This document shows positions 19,792 to 28,425 of a stretch of 64,000 nt of DNA, in pieces (position 1 is the stretch's first letter; the number at the start of each line of letters is the position of its first letter). The DNA lies in NCBI RefSeq assembly GCF_000304475.1, contig NC_018948.1, positions 186,001 to 250,000 of the forward strand. The letters run 5' to 3'. Under the pieces are notes generated by a model. The model was not told where the DNA came from and made no database searches. It worked only from the letters and a program-made list of their open reading frames with translations. This stretch comes from Kazachstania africana CBS 2517 (Eukaryota > Ascomycota > Saccharomycetes > Saccharomycetales > Saccharomycetaceae). The translations under genes and the position numbers were made by a program.

Positions 19792-22320
19792 CTAGCTTTC
19801 TAGCTCTGTCCAACAACCCAAGTTCTTTACCCACCTAAACTTATGTCTAGGAGGGTTTGAAAGCTCTACAAGTAGTGACTCATCATGTGAATCTATACTA
19901 ATGTTTCTGATACTTTTATTTATTCTAACTCGGTGTCCTTGAACTGGATCGTTTCCCAATATAGGCAGAATTGGAATATTCTTATCAACTGATTTCATTG
20001 CAAGTAAGTCCCAGATAAAAAATAGTCCTCTTTCTGTAAGTGCAATAAGGTACTTTTGGTAACATACAAATTTGATAACTTTATGGCCTAAACTGATTTT
20101 TGGCATTTTGTACTGCCCACTACCTCCAATAATATATATGGAGCCAGTAGCAGTAGCTAGACACCATCGTTTACACTGCACCGAACCAATTGCACATATG
20201 ACAACCTCAGGAATAAACAGCTCAATGGCACGCTTACCTTTAAAATACCCCAAAATTCTAGTAGGGTTATCAAGCATAGCTTCTTTATCAAATTGTATTG
20301 CACGCTCTACACCATTACGTACTTCTAGTGTAAAAAACTCAGACAAGCTACCGCTATTCAAAACAACCGCATCTCTATCTGGAATAACCCCAGAATTTTC
20401 AATGTATCTGGTATTTGGCTCATCTCCCCACACCTTTTCTGGTGACAGCTTCGAATTCAAAGTAAGTAAAAACTCTTCCGATGTATCACCATCATAATTT
20501 AACATATTACCATTATTAGCAATAATATCCTTTGACTCGGGGAGGCCTGCTTCTTCTTTGTAGAAAACATCCTTTGTTCTTTCCCTAGTACCCATAATAA
20601 GTGTATGCAGGCCCAACCTCGGAATGGGGACAGACGAGACACTCACTTTACTTTCTAAATGCTTCGGCAATCCATTCTTGGATGTGCCTGATATTGATGA
20701 AGTCGATGTAAATGAGGATTTTATATTATTCTGTAACAATCCGGGCTTAGCTTTTGATGTAAAGTCCGGTATACTAGCTGTCGCGGAAGTTTTCACAGCT
20801 GCTGTTATTAAGGTAGGTGTTACCCTTTTCTTGCCATCTTTGAGTACCATTTTGTTCAGTTTCACGTCTTTCTTTTTCTTGGGTATTAGAATGTTTATGG
20901 TTTCACTCTTAGAAACCGTTCCTGCTTGTCCAACATTCAAAGTACTTGTTTCATGTGGCGCAACTGCGTCTTGTATATTAACTGATGGTTTTAGGTTCCC
21001 ATCCGTATCCTTTTTCTTTACTTCCTTTGAAAAGTTCTCAAGTTCAAGCTGCTTTATACTCTCAGGGTAGTCGTAGGAGTCTTTGTCGACACCATAACGA
21101 TGAAGTTGTTCCATATTCTTGTTTAATGGGATTACTTTACCTAGCTCATTATCTTCAAAAAGTATAACCGTGATAGAAGAATCCAGAGAGGTTATGAATA
21201 AAATGTTTCCCTTTGGATTCCAGGCGAGATCCGTTATAGACTTGTTAGCAATATCGTATGCAACAAATATGGGCCTTGCCTTACGTGTACTCCAGATAGC
21301 CAACGTTTTATCTTGACCTGCACTGGCAATAACTGAATCAATGTTTGTTTCTTTAGTTTGACTAACTTTTCCCTCATCGTTATCCTCTTGCGTGCCAGTA
21401 TTATTAGCCTTCTTGGTAGTAGAATCGTCTTTGACCTCAAATAGTCTAGGATTAAACCTAACAACCTCAGTTGGTGCTTCATGACCTATTAAACTGACGT
21501 TACTTTCCCATGTACCTCTGTTAATGATACAAACCGAGGTGACAGGCCCGTTAGTAGCGTTTGGGGCAGCTATATGTTCACCATCAGGTGACCACGACAG
21601 TCGCCTATAGTACGTCGTCAATGGAGATGCAAGGAAAGGCTCACTTACTACATGCTCCACAGTGAATGACATATCATGAGACTTGTGATATCTGAATATT
21701 TTCAAAGTCCTATCATCAGAAGCCGTTGCAAAATATTTATTTGCCGGATCAAATATGATACCTTTAACATGAGACTGATGAACGTCAAATCTTTTCAGCT
21801 TTTCAAAAGTGATACCACTCCAGATTATTACCGATCTATCAAGCCCAACTGTTACTAATATACTTGAGTCTGGAGCCCATGCAATATCTTGAATATCATT
21901 ATCATGCGAAACCAACCTTTTTCTGACAGTCCAGTGCTCCTTATCATGCTCAGATCCAAATACTGGCTGATTGAGCTGTTCTTCGTCCATAGCCCAAATC
22001 AATAAGATCCTGTCATCTGAACCACTTGCTAGATACTTGCCGTCGGGAGAGAATTTAAGGCACGTTACGGAACCTGTATGTCTACTCATACTTGCTAAGG
22101 GCCTCATTAAGTCTTCGGGAATATTATTTGCAGTCAAACTGTTATCACTAGCTTGTAATTTGACAACTTTAAGTATGGATTTTATGGACCAAATTCTTAT
22201 TTTACCATCCAATCCACCTGTAGCTACTCTTTCTCCATCGGGACTAACATCCACTGTATACACTTCATACTTCCGGGATTCTTCCTTGTGGACTAACCAG
22301 GGGAACTTCAGAACTTTCAT
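19792..22320 (-). CDS. HIR1: HIR histone-chaperone subunit Hir1
   Basis: 842 residues; S. cerevisiae Hir1 (YBL008W) has 840. It belongs to the HIR complex (Hir1-Hir2-Hir3-Hpc2), which represses histone genes outside S phase and assembles nucleosomes independently of replication with Asf1. The N-terminal ~390 residues form a WD40 propeller ('[13 protein letters not shown]', '[14 protein letters not shown]', '[13 protein letters not shown]', '[12 protein letters not shown]'). The Asf1-binding B-domain motif '[10 protein letters not shown]' lies at 496-505. The C-terminal third is the Hira domain. An upstream in-frame extension begins only with TTG; the first ATG is 22320 and gives MKVLKFPW, matching the yeast start. 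ALK2 follows upstream on the same strand as in S. cerevisiae. Confidence 0.96.
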   Translation of the reverse strand: MKVLKFPWLVHKEESRKYEVYTVDVSPDGERVATGGLDGKIRIWSIKSILKVVKLQASDNSLTANNIPEDLMRPLASMSRHTGSVTCLKFSPDGKYLASGSDDRILLIWAMDEEQLNQPVFGSEHDKEHWTVRKRLVSHDNDIQDIAWAPDSSILVTVGLDRSVIIWSGITFEKLKRFDVHQSHVKGIIFDPANKYFATASDDRTLKIFRYHKSHDMSFTVEHVVSEPFLASPLTTYYRRLSWSPDGEHIAAPNATNGPVTSVCIINRGTWESNVSLIGHEAPTEVVRFNPRLFEVKDDSTTKKANNTGTQEDNDEGKVSQTKETNIDSVIASAGQDKTLAIWSTRKARPIFVAYDIANKSITDLAWNPKGNILFITSLDSSITVILFEDNELGKVIPLNKNMEQLHRYGVDKDSYDYPESIKQLELENFSKEVKKKDTDGNLKPSVNIQDAVAPHETSTLNVGQAGTVSKSETINILIPKKKKDVKLNKMVLKDGKKRVTPTLITAAVKTSATASIPDFTSKAKPGLLQNNIKSSFTSTSSISGTSKNGLPKHLESKVSVSSVPIPRLGLHTLIMGTRERTKDVFYKEEAGLPESKDIIANNGNMLNYDGDTSEEFLLTLNSKLSPEKVWGDEPNTRYIENSGVIPDRDAVVLNSGSLSEFFTLEVRNGVERAIQFDKEAMLDNPTRILGYFKGKRAIELFIPEVVICAIGSVQCKRWCLATATGSIYIIGGSGQYKMPKISLGHKVIKFVCYQKYLIALTERGLFFIWDLLAMKSVDKNIPILPILGNDPVQGHRVRINKSIRNISIDSHDESLLVELSNPPRHKFRWVKNLGCWTELES

Positions 22321-22509
22321 TGAACTATGCACAGTTTGATTCAATCGTGATATGGTTCTACTCTGTAAGTAACTTCCAATTTATTGATGTTTTATAGAAG
22401 CTGTGAAATTTCGCGCAGTTAGAAAACGACTATAACAGTTGATTAATAGTAGGAATTGTTCAAGTAAATTATATGCTTTTGTGGTATTTATATATGTTCA
22501 TATAGAAGA

Positions 22510-24555
22510 TTATTTCAATCTCATTAAATCTCCAGTGCAACAAATTTCAGTCTCCTTTCTTCTGAAAAGCTGGCCACTGGGTTTCTTGCCAAATATGTTA
22601 TCTTCAATGATTGCGATCAATTTGAGTAATTGGACCTTATCAGAGCTGTTTGGCAGCTTGTTTTGCATTATAAAATTATGACATATGTAGCGTAACCATA
22701 GCAAGCTGGTTCTTGGTTCAAAGTGGCCCCATTTATGTTCAGTGAAGAAAGATCTCATAATTTGGTAGTTTTCGAAGGCATGGTTCTCATCGTTCTGGTA
22801 AAAGATTGGATGATCCAGTTTCGTGAAAAAGACGTTATCCGTTGAGTCATTGGCTCTGCTTGATTCCATATCACACAAGGTAATGTTGCCTTTACTGTCG
22901 ACCAATATATGATCAAAAGTTAAATTTCTATGCTCAAATCCGAATTTGGTTTCAGCAACATAAATGATTGTTGTGCATTGCCAAAAAATTTTCAAACATT
23001 GTTGCCAGCTTTTTATAGATACTTTTGATAGTGGTTCACCACAATCTTTGAAGAATAAATATAATGTATGTGTCTGTAAAGTTTTGTTGGCGTGATCTTC
23101 ATTTGAAAGTACAATATATGATTGGAGAAGGTAAGGAAAACCTGGAGTACCTTTGCAAAGATTTAACACTTGTAACTCATGTAATGTCATTACACTAGAA
23201 CTAGTCTCCATTTGTACTTTTTTGCAAACTATTGTTTCAGATGGGTCAATACGTGATGGGGTTCTCCAAACAGAGGATGACAACTTTGTAGAGTCTTTTA
23301 TTGATAATACCTCTAGAATGTCTGCCATGGTGGATAATTTAACTTTATCTAAGATGTGTTTTATTGAACATTGTTCCAGGATTAGTTGCATCATGTTTTC
23401 GTCATACTCTCTCAAAGATATTGGTACCGATGAATTCAGTGATAATAAAGAAGTTGAATTCTTCAATTTCGTTCTTATCTTATCTCTAGAAACTTGATCA
23501 GGAATAGGGAGCGAAATATCGAGGTTTATGCTGTTGCCCAAAGTACCTGGGGTCAATGAAGAAGAAAACACCGTTGGACTATTATCAAAAGCGCTTGGTG
23601 TCCTACATTTATATTTGAGTTTCTGAAGTGAGGAATGAGATGATTTATGTTTCAAGCTCCCATGTGAAGCTCTTTTTTTCAGAATATTTACAGACAATCC
23701 ACCATTAGATCTTTTCTTGTTAAGCATTTGGGAAGTACTACGAGGGAAACTAGAATTTTCTTCTGATATGTTCTGCAGTATAGAATTATTTGAATTATTA
23801 GATGATATTCTTAGAGAGCGCATTGAGAATGAATGAGATAAAAGTGACGAATGCTCATCTTCACTTGCACTTGATTTTTTCCAAAATTTCCATTTTGAGC
23901 CTGAGGACGCATTGGATTGTATACTTAAGTTATCCATTGATTCATTTATTTGATTGATGTAACTTGTTGCCAATGAAAATCTTCTAGATCTTTCTTTATC
24001 AGAATCATTATTTATCGTAGATTTTGTATTCTTTTCGGGAGATCGATATGCAGTATGCTGATTCTCTTTATCAAGCTCGATCGATGAATCATTGGTAACC
24101 ATTCTCGTTAACAACTGTCTCAAGGAAGACCCAGTAGAGGAACGTTTCAATGAATCTGACACTTTTTTACTGGTGGTATTATCAATAGGGCTATTCAATG
24201 AAGCTCTTTTTGTCGAACTACCAGAAGACATTCTTTTCTTGTACTTCGAGTCTCTAACGTTGGAAGCTGTCGTAGCACGACTCGGAGTGTGATCTAGTGA
24301 CCTTTTAGCCTTGGAAGAAGAATGATTTGAAAGTAGAGACCACCGTTTCTTATCCTGCGTAGATTTCTTTGTAGATCTATTGAGAATGTTAGAATCCACA
24401 TCAGATAGAACGTTACCATAACGAAACTTCTTCGTTGGTGTCTTATAATTCAAATTTGACCTTAAAGATAGGCTCTCTTCGTCATCGTCAGATATCACCA
24501 TGGCAATGAACTTCTTGCTATCGACGGGACTATCAAAAGAAATGTTGTAATCCAT
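22510..24555 (-). CDS. ALK2: Haspin-like protein kinase Alk2
   Basis: 681 residues; S. cerevisiae Alk2 (YBL009W) has 676. Haspins phosphorylate histone H3 Thr3 in animals; the yeast pair Alk1/Alk2 are cell-cycle regulated and affect mitosis and polarity. The first ~340 residues are Ser/Lys-rich, disordered and basic, with a KEN-like 'DKENQH' near 163. The C-terminal ~300 residues are the haspin kinase fold: Lys in 'TIVCKKVQME' (445/446), catalytic loop 'FEHRNLTFDHILVDSKGN' (540-557) and metal motif 'LCDMESSRA' (DME instead of DFG, about 562). The loop reads HRN where active kinases have HRD. ALK2 rather than ALK1 is chosen by neighbours HIR1 and LAA2. Upstream are paired Mcm1-like sites. Confidence 0.9.
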   Translation of the reverse strand: MDYNISFDSPVDSKKFIAMVISDDDEESLSLRSNLNYKTPTKKFRYGNVLSDVDSNILNRSTKKSTQDKKRWSLLSNHSSSKAKRSLDHTPSRATTASNVRDSKYKKRMSSGSSTKRASLNSPIDNTTSKKVSDSLKRSSTGSSLRQLLTRMVTNDSSIELDKENQHTAYRSPEKNTKSTINNDSDKERSRRFSLATSYINQINESMDNLSIQSNASSGSKWKFWKKSSASEDEHSSLLSHSFSMRSLRISSNNSNNSILQNISEENSSFPRSTSQMLNKKRSNGGLSVNILKKRASHGSLKHKSSHSSLQKLKYKCRTPSAFDNSPTVFSSSLTPGTLGNSINLDISLPIPDQVSRDKIRTKLKNSTSLLSLNSSVPISLREYDENMMQLILEQCSIKHILDKVKLSTMADILEVLSIKDSTKLSSSVWRTPSRIDPSETIVCKKVQMETSSSVMTLHELQVLNLCKGTPGFPYLLQSYIVLSNEDHANKTLQTHTLYLFFKDCGEPLSKVSIKSWQQCLKIFWQCTTIIYVAETKFGFEHRNLTFDHILVDSKGNITLCDMESSRANDSTDNVFFTKLDHPIFYQNDENHAFENYQIMRSFFTEHKWGHFEPRTSLLWLRYICHNFIMQNKLPNSSDKVQLLKLIAIIEDNIFGKKPSGQLFRRKETEICCTGDLMRLK

Positions 24556-24755
24556 CCTATTTTGCTGAAATGAGTTCGATCAGTACAATACGCTTTTTAT
24601 TGGTATACACTCGACTGGCAAATCCTAAGAACGCTCTTCTTAGTACACTAATGAATCAACTACACTTGATCTTCACTAAGCATTTCCACGTTGGTCCCTC
24701 TTTGTTTATATTCTGTTTCAGGCAATGCATTGAGCGAAAAACTCTCAAGCAGTGA

Positions 24756-24786
24756 CCTAATTAGGTAATAAGATTGCCTAATTAGG
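24756..24786. promoter_or_regulatory. Paired Mcm1-type palindromes
   Basis: CCTAATTAGG occurs at 24756-24765 and again at 24777-24786, 21 bp apart, which is two helical turns. CC(A/T)6GG is the SRF/Mcm1 CArG-type core, and the flanks of the first copy extend it to ACCTAATTAGGT. Mcm1 drives G2/M and M/G1 genes; the ohnolog pair ALK1/ALK2 is cell-cycle regulated in S. cerevisiae. No clear adjacent Fkh site (GTMAACAA) is seen beside the palindromes. Binding is inferred. Confidence 0.55.
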
Positions 24787-24835
24787 TCGATATGTCCCTA
24801 ACAGGGCTCTCAACGTGTAGAACGATTTAATGTTA

Positions 24836-24859
24836 AGCCCTAAGTAAATGTTTAGGGCT
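24836..24859. repeat. Inverted repeat, 8-bp arms
   Basis: Arms AGCCCTAA (24836-24843) and TTAGGGCT (24852-24859) are perfect reverse complements around an 8-base centre GTAAATGT. The centre plus right arm includes TGTTTA, a forkhead-like core. It lies between the Mcm1-type palindromes and the E box. Confidence 0.6.
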
Positions 24860-24861
24860 CA

Positions 24862-24869
24862 TCACGTGA
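24862..24869. promoter_or_regulatory. E box TCACGTGA (Cbf1-type)
   Basis: A perfect palindromic TCACGTGA about 137 bp upstream of the LAA2 ATG, matching the Cbf1 site (and CDEI). No AT-rich CDEII or CDEIII follows, so it is read as a promoter element, not part of a centromere. Confidence 0.5.
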
Positions 24870-25005
24870 CATGTAATCCGATCAAAAAAATCAATTAGCC
24901 TGCATCTCGTTTAGGCAGAATGCATACTCATAACACCATCTGATATATAAGATATAATTCTTTTGTTGATCGAATGGACAAGGAATCGCTGTTGGAAGTA
25001 TATAA

Positions 25006-25806
25006 ATGAGTGATTCTTCCAGCGATGACGATTTTGGGAATTTTTCAGATGCGTCTATTGAAGATACCCATTTGGAAGAAGACGTAGCATTACTGACTGG
25101 TTCTGAAGTGATTGAATCCAGTATAAATGATCTATTTGGTGATGTGGAAGTAAATGTGGGTCGTGATGCAATTGAGCAGGATTGTAAACTCCAAGATCTT
25201 TTACATGATGAGAGAACTCGTGTAATATACGAGGAGATTTTCCAGAATAGGTACGTTTCGCCACCTTTCATTTGGGAAAAATCACATATAAGAGCCACAA
25301 TGTTGCATATTCTCGGGGTTGTTGATCCACTAACCGTACAGAACTCTACTAAGGAAGAGAACATAGAGTTTAAACCTCTAGATGACTCCTTATTTTCAAA
25401 AATTTGTAAAATAATTGATGAAACTGACAGCAAAATTAGTCCTACAATTTTAAAAAACTCGTTCAATATCAAATATTTGCCCAAGCTGTCAACTCTTTCA
25501 CAGGAGGAGGAGCAAATGGAGCAGGAGGCCAATATTCCGAATTTATTATCCCTAATGACCGACAAAAATATCAATTTGAAAGATTATCATGATGAGTTAT
25601 GTCATGCCATTGATCTACTTTCTGTAAGGCTTAAAACGCTAAATAAGGAGCAAGAAGAACTGGTAGAGAGTAAATTAACTTTGGAAGGCGTTGTCACGAA
25701 TCTTTCTGGCCATTCACAGAGGCTTCAAAGAAATGAAATTGCCTGGTACAAGAAAAAAACTCAACAGCATGCTAAATGGAAGAAATTCAGCTGGGTTAGT
25801 CGTTGA
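25006..25806 (+). CDS. LAA2: AP-1/clathrin accessory protein Laa2
   Basis: 266 residues; the S. cerevisiae counterpart YBL010C has 280. Laa2 binds Laa1 and helps place the AP-1 clathrin adaptor at the trans-Golgi and endosomes. The N-terminus is acidic and carries 'DDDFGNFSDAS', an FGxF-type motif in an acidic setting like those that bind the gamma-adaptin ear. A conserved core, 'DERTRVIYEEIFQNRYVSPPFIWEKSHIR' type sequence, follows at about residues 65-100. The C-terminal third is a predicted coiled coil ('DLLSVRLKTLNKEQEELVESKL'). The gene is divergent from ALK2, as in S. cerevisiae. It ends the inverted five-gene block; its other neighbour, MRPL28, comes from a different S. cerevisiae chromosome. 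Confidence 0.88.
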   Translation: MSDSSSDDDFGNFSDASIEDTHLEEDVALLTGSEVIESSINDLFGDVEVNVGRDAIEQDCKLQDLLHDERTRVIYEEIFQNRYVSPPFIWEKSHIRATMLHILGVVDPLTVQNSTKEENIEFKPLDDSLFSKICKIIDETDSKISPTILKNSFNIKYLPKLSTLSQEEEQMEQEANIPNLLSLMTDKNINLKDYHDELCHAIDLLSVRLKTLNKEQEELVESKLTLEGVVTNLSGHSQRLQRNEIAWYKKKTQQHAKWKKFSWVSR

Positions 25807-26151
25807 CCACCAAAAGGCACAATTTTAGCATCGAGAAACGTGGCTAGGCTCGGTTTCTAGGACCACCTAAACTTCAAGTACGATTTGAGCTGGTTTATCA
25901 ATCTGAACGATATCAAAAATTTATCGTCAATCACAACTTACAAGGGCATTACTTTACTTCCATAAAAGGACAGTACAATGAGGTTACGGACGAAATATTG
26001 GCAAGAGTCTACCACGATAGTCTCGCGTGCATACTGACGACCAGGTATCATATATTCTCAGCAATTTGAAAGGCTATAATGATATATTATACAGTGCGTT
26101 ACCTTTATTTACATATTTTACCATAAACTTCTATATACAGGAGCATTTCAT
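25807..26151. other. Convergent spacer LAA2/MRPL28 at a synteny junction
   Basis: 345 bp between converging genes whose S. cerevisiae counterparts lie on chromosomes II and IV. I see no tRNA, LTR or repeat that would explain the junction, and no gene. Confidence 0.5.
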
Positions 26152-26616
26152 TCATTCAGATTTCTTATAGTCATAGTACCAAAGTTTCTCTGGTGGAAAA
26201 TCCGTTGGCACTCTAAGTTCCAATGGAAATTTCTTACCGGCTTCATTTACATTGGCTACAGCATATAAATTAGGGCTTAGACTTTGTAACAAATCCATTG
26301 CTTCATTGATACTATTGTATTGTTGTTTCAGATTGTTCTGTCGCTCATTTTTCTTGATGTCCTGATAGATCGACCAAGCTTTAGTGATGGTTTGATGCTT
26401 AATAAGGTCCTCTTTACTTAATTTTAAGAGCTTCGGAACTTTTTTCCTGGCAGAAAGAACACTCAGTTGAGTAACCACTCTCTGTGCTTGTGGGCTGAGC
26501 GCATTGTTTCTCGATTTAGTTCTCTTATTCCTCACAAACGACAATGGCTTCAACATGTAAGGACTCGAAATTCCATTAAAAGTCCCCGGAAGTCTCTGCA
26601 ATAACCGTTGCTGCAT
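26152..26616 (-). CDS. MRPL28: Mitochondrial large-subunit ribosomal protein mL40 (Mrpl28)
   Basis: 154 residues; S. cerevisiae Mrpl28 (YDR462W) has 147. It is a structural protein of the mitochondrial 54S large subunit. The N-terminus is basic and acid-free ([11 protein letters not shown]...), fitting mitochondrial import. The body matches the family: '[21 protein letters not shown]', '[17 protein letters not shown]', 'EDLIKHQTI' and near the C-terminus '[17 protein letters not shown]'. The frame extends 8 codons further but only to a TTG; the ATG at 26616 is chosen. It is divergent from the small PY-motif gene, as in S. cerevisiae. Confidence 0.95.
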   Translation of the reverse strand: MQQRLLQRLPGTFNGISSPYMLKPLSFVRNKRTKSRNNALSPQAQRVVTQLSVLSARKKVPKLLKLSKEDLIKHQTITKAWSIYQDIKKNERQNNLKQQYNSINEAMDLLQSLSPNLYAVANVNEAGKKFPLELRVPTDFPPEKLWYYDYKKSE

Positions 26617-26867
26617 CTGTGTCTTCCAGCCAAAAATCAACTATAATTCCTTCTGAGTTACACAATTGACTCACCTAGATCAAATAATCACCCTGCTCCA
26701 CGGGGTATATTGACCATCAATATCAACTTGTTTCAAATCTTCAAATCATTTTTCGCCGAATATCGATATCCTTCCCTTGGCATCCGGAGAGCCATTAATG
26801 TAATAAGGCTTGCAGATGGTTCAATCATCACCAACTGTAACTAACAATCCACTGTACCATCCAGTTA

Positions 26868-27137
26868 ATGCCTGAAAAAGTTTACAAAGATAATGAAGAG
26901 AAAATATCCCTTGGGAGTAAAAGCACGAGGCCCCCCAAGGATCCTCCAACGTACGAAGAGGTGATGAGAAATGATGGCCAGGAACAAAATTCAAACAATT
27001 TTGGTGATGCACACGGTCAAGTACCGATCCAACGACCAACTTACGTTCACTACCCTCATCCAAACAGCAGGAGTGCTTTTCCCGGCGGAAAGAAGTTGAC
27101 TTACGGTTCTTCAACTGCCAAAAACTTTCAAAAATGA
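26868..27137 (+). CDS. Small PY-motif protein, YDR461C-A-like
   Basis: 89 residues, Pro-, Asn- and Lys-rich, with no membrane segment. It contains PPTYEEV (about residues 27-33), a PPxY motif of the kind bound by WW domains of the Rsp5 ubiquitin ligase, and a second Tyr/Pro-rich stretch 'RPTYVHYPHPNS'. By position and orientation (divergent from MRPL28, converging on TFB3) it corresponds to S. cerevisiae YDR461C-A, an uncharacterised protein of about 80 residues. That a short ORF has been kept at this place with a starting ATG and a PY motif argues it is real. Function unknown; binding to Rsp5 is an inference. Confidence 0.7.
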   Translation: MPEKVYKDNEEKISLGSKSTRPPKDPPTYEEVMRNDGQEQNSNNFGDAHGQVPIQRPTYVHYPHPNSRSAFPGGKKLTYGSSTAKNFQK

Positions 27138-27229
27138 TTGAAAATGAGAGTCGTTATTTATACGGTTAATTGTTGTTATTTATATATATATATTCGTATG
27201 TTTGCTATCAATGGTATTGATATTCTGTT

Positions 27230-28219
27230 TCATTTCAGTTCTTCTGAGATCACACATCCTAAACCCAAAAATGCTTCCGTAAGAATTCTATCAAAGACGT
27301 AGTCTGTCCTAAACCCAGACGCAATGTACTCTTTCTTGCTTTGTAAATCCTGAATGAAAGGATCATTGTACATTGTTTCATCAACGGTGAATCTCTTCTT
27401 TGGTTCTCTGTCACCATTGAACGGTGTAAAAGGTACCATATCTTTCTTCCTGCTCACATTACTATTAGAACTGAAATATGGGTTACTTTTCAGTACTCTG
27501 TTAAGCTCTTCTAATTTCCTCCTAGCTGAAGACTTTTTCAATTTCACTGTGTTTTTAACACCCTCAATAACATCCTCCGTATCTATGGAATTTGAAGATG
27601 TGAGTCTATTAACGATTTCCTTCTTGGCCCACTCTTTATTGAAACGTTCTTCTTCTTCGATCTGTTTTTCAAGCAATCTCTTTTTTAACTTCATTTCCTT
27701 TTCGAACTGTTGTCTTGCAGCGAAATTCTCAGTGTCTTGCTTATTCCTTTCCATGTTGTTCAATATAAGCTGCTTATTTAGCTCTTCATATGTCCTTAAT
27801 TTTTCTTCAGTCTTTACAACGTCAATACCATGATCCAGATTGAAGACTATATCTTCTACTTCCTCCAAATAGATATTGTACTCGTCCATATTCCCACCGA
27901 AATCACTTAACGTCTTATTAAACACATTAAACACTCTCTTCCTTATATCAACTTCCTTTTCCACACCAACATCATCGAATATCTGAGTCTTGAACTTGTT
28001 CTTTCTTAAAATCTTATTACACCCCTTGTAAGGACATTGTGCTGGACCTAGACTAAAGATACGATCAACACACGATTCACAAATCTTATGGTAACATTCT
28101 GGATTGACTAAAAATTTAAGGTCCGGAGACAAGTATCGATCAGTCTTACAAATCGGACACATATCTTTATTATCATCATATTCGTCCATACTGTTGGACA
28201 ACATAGTCTTCGTGCTCAT
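27230..28219 (-). CDS. TFB3: TFIIH subunit Tfb3 (MAT1-like RING protein)
   Basis: 329 residues from this start; S. cerevisiae Tfb3 (YDR460W) has 321. It bridges the TFIIK kinase (Kin28-Ccl1) to core TFIIH for transcription initiation and repair. A C3HC4 RING is complete near the N-terminus: 'CPICKTDRYLSPD', 'NPECYHKICESCVDRIF' and 'AQCPYKGCNK'. The MAT1 helical region ('EVDIRKRVFNVFNKT') and a charged coiled coil follow, ending in 'GLGCVISEEL', the family's conserved tail. The frame continues upstream only to a TTG. Candidate ATGs are 28219, 28204 and 28189; the yeast protein starts close to the last two, so the true start could be 5-10 codons later than given. Confidence 0.95.
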   Translation of the reverse strand: MSTKTMLSNSMDEYDDNKDMCPICKTDRYLSPDLKFLVNPECYHKICESCVDRIFSLGPAQCPYKGCNKILRKNKFKTQIFDDVGVEKEVDIRKRVFNVFNKTLSDFGGNMDEYNIYLEEVEDIVFNLDHGIDVVKTEEKLRTYEELNKQLILNNMERNKQDTENFAARQQFEKEMKLKKRLLEKQIEEEERFNKEWAKKEIVNRLTSSNSIDTEDVIEGVKNTVKLKKSSARRKLEELNRVLKSNPYFSSNSNVSRKKDMVPFTPFNGDREPKKRFTVDETMYNDPFIQDLQSKKEYIASGFRTDYVFDRILTEAFLGLGCVISEELK

Positions 28220-28425
28220 TCCACTGCTTGTTATATCACACACGCTCACGATATCTCTCCACAAGCAGCAACTCTACTCTAAAACCATATTCTTATGTAA
28301 TATCAAAAGTACCAGATGATGCTTTAAATCTTCGCAAAATTTATATTTTATATATAACAGAAAATGAAAATACTATAAGGCAAAAGAAGGTCCCATAAAG
28401 TAGACGAAATGCCAATAGGAAGGGA

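Larger units (their letters stand above)
24556..25005. promoter_or_regulatory. Divergent promoter region ALK2/LAA2
   Basis: 450 bp between divergent ATGs. The centre is unusually rich in symmetric elements: two CCTAATTAGG palindromes (24756-24765, 24777-24786), a looser CCCTAACAGG-type copy (24796-24805), an inverted repeat AGCCCTAA/TTAGGGCT (24836-24859) and an E box TCACGTGA (24862-24869). The individual elements are listed separately. Confidence 0.6.

Noticed and set aside
24861..24990. CDEI-like ATCACGTGAC as a possible point centromere
   Set aside because: The next ~90 bp are not the very AT-rich CDEII and no CDEIII-like element with a TTCCGAA core follows.
24891..25574. 227-codon frame antisense to LAA2
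   Set aside because: LAA2 on the other strand has the ATG, the acidic FGNF motif and conserved position; the antisense frame is Ser-rich shadow coding.
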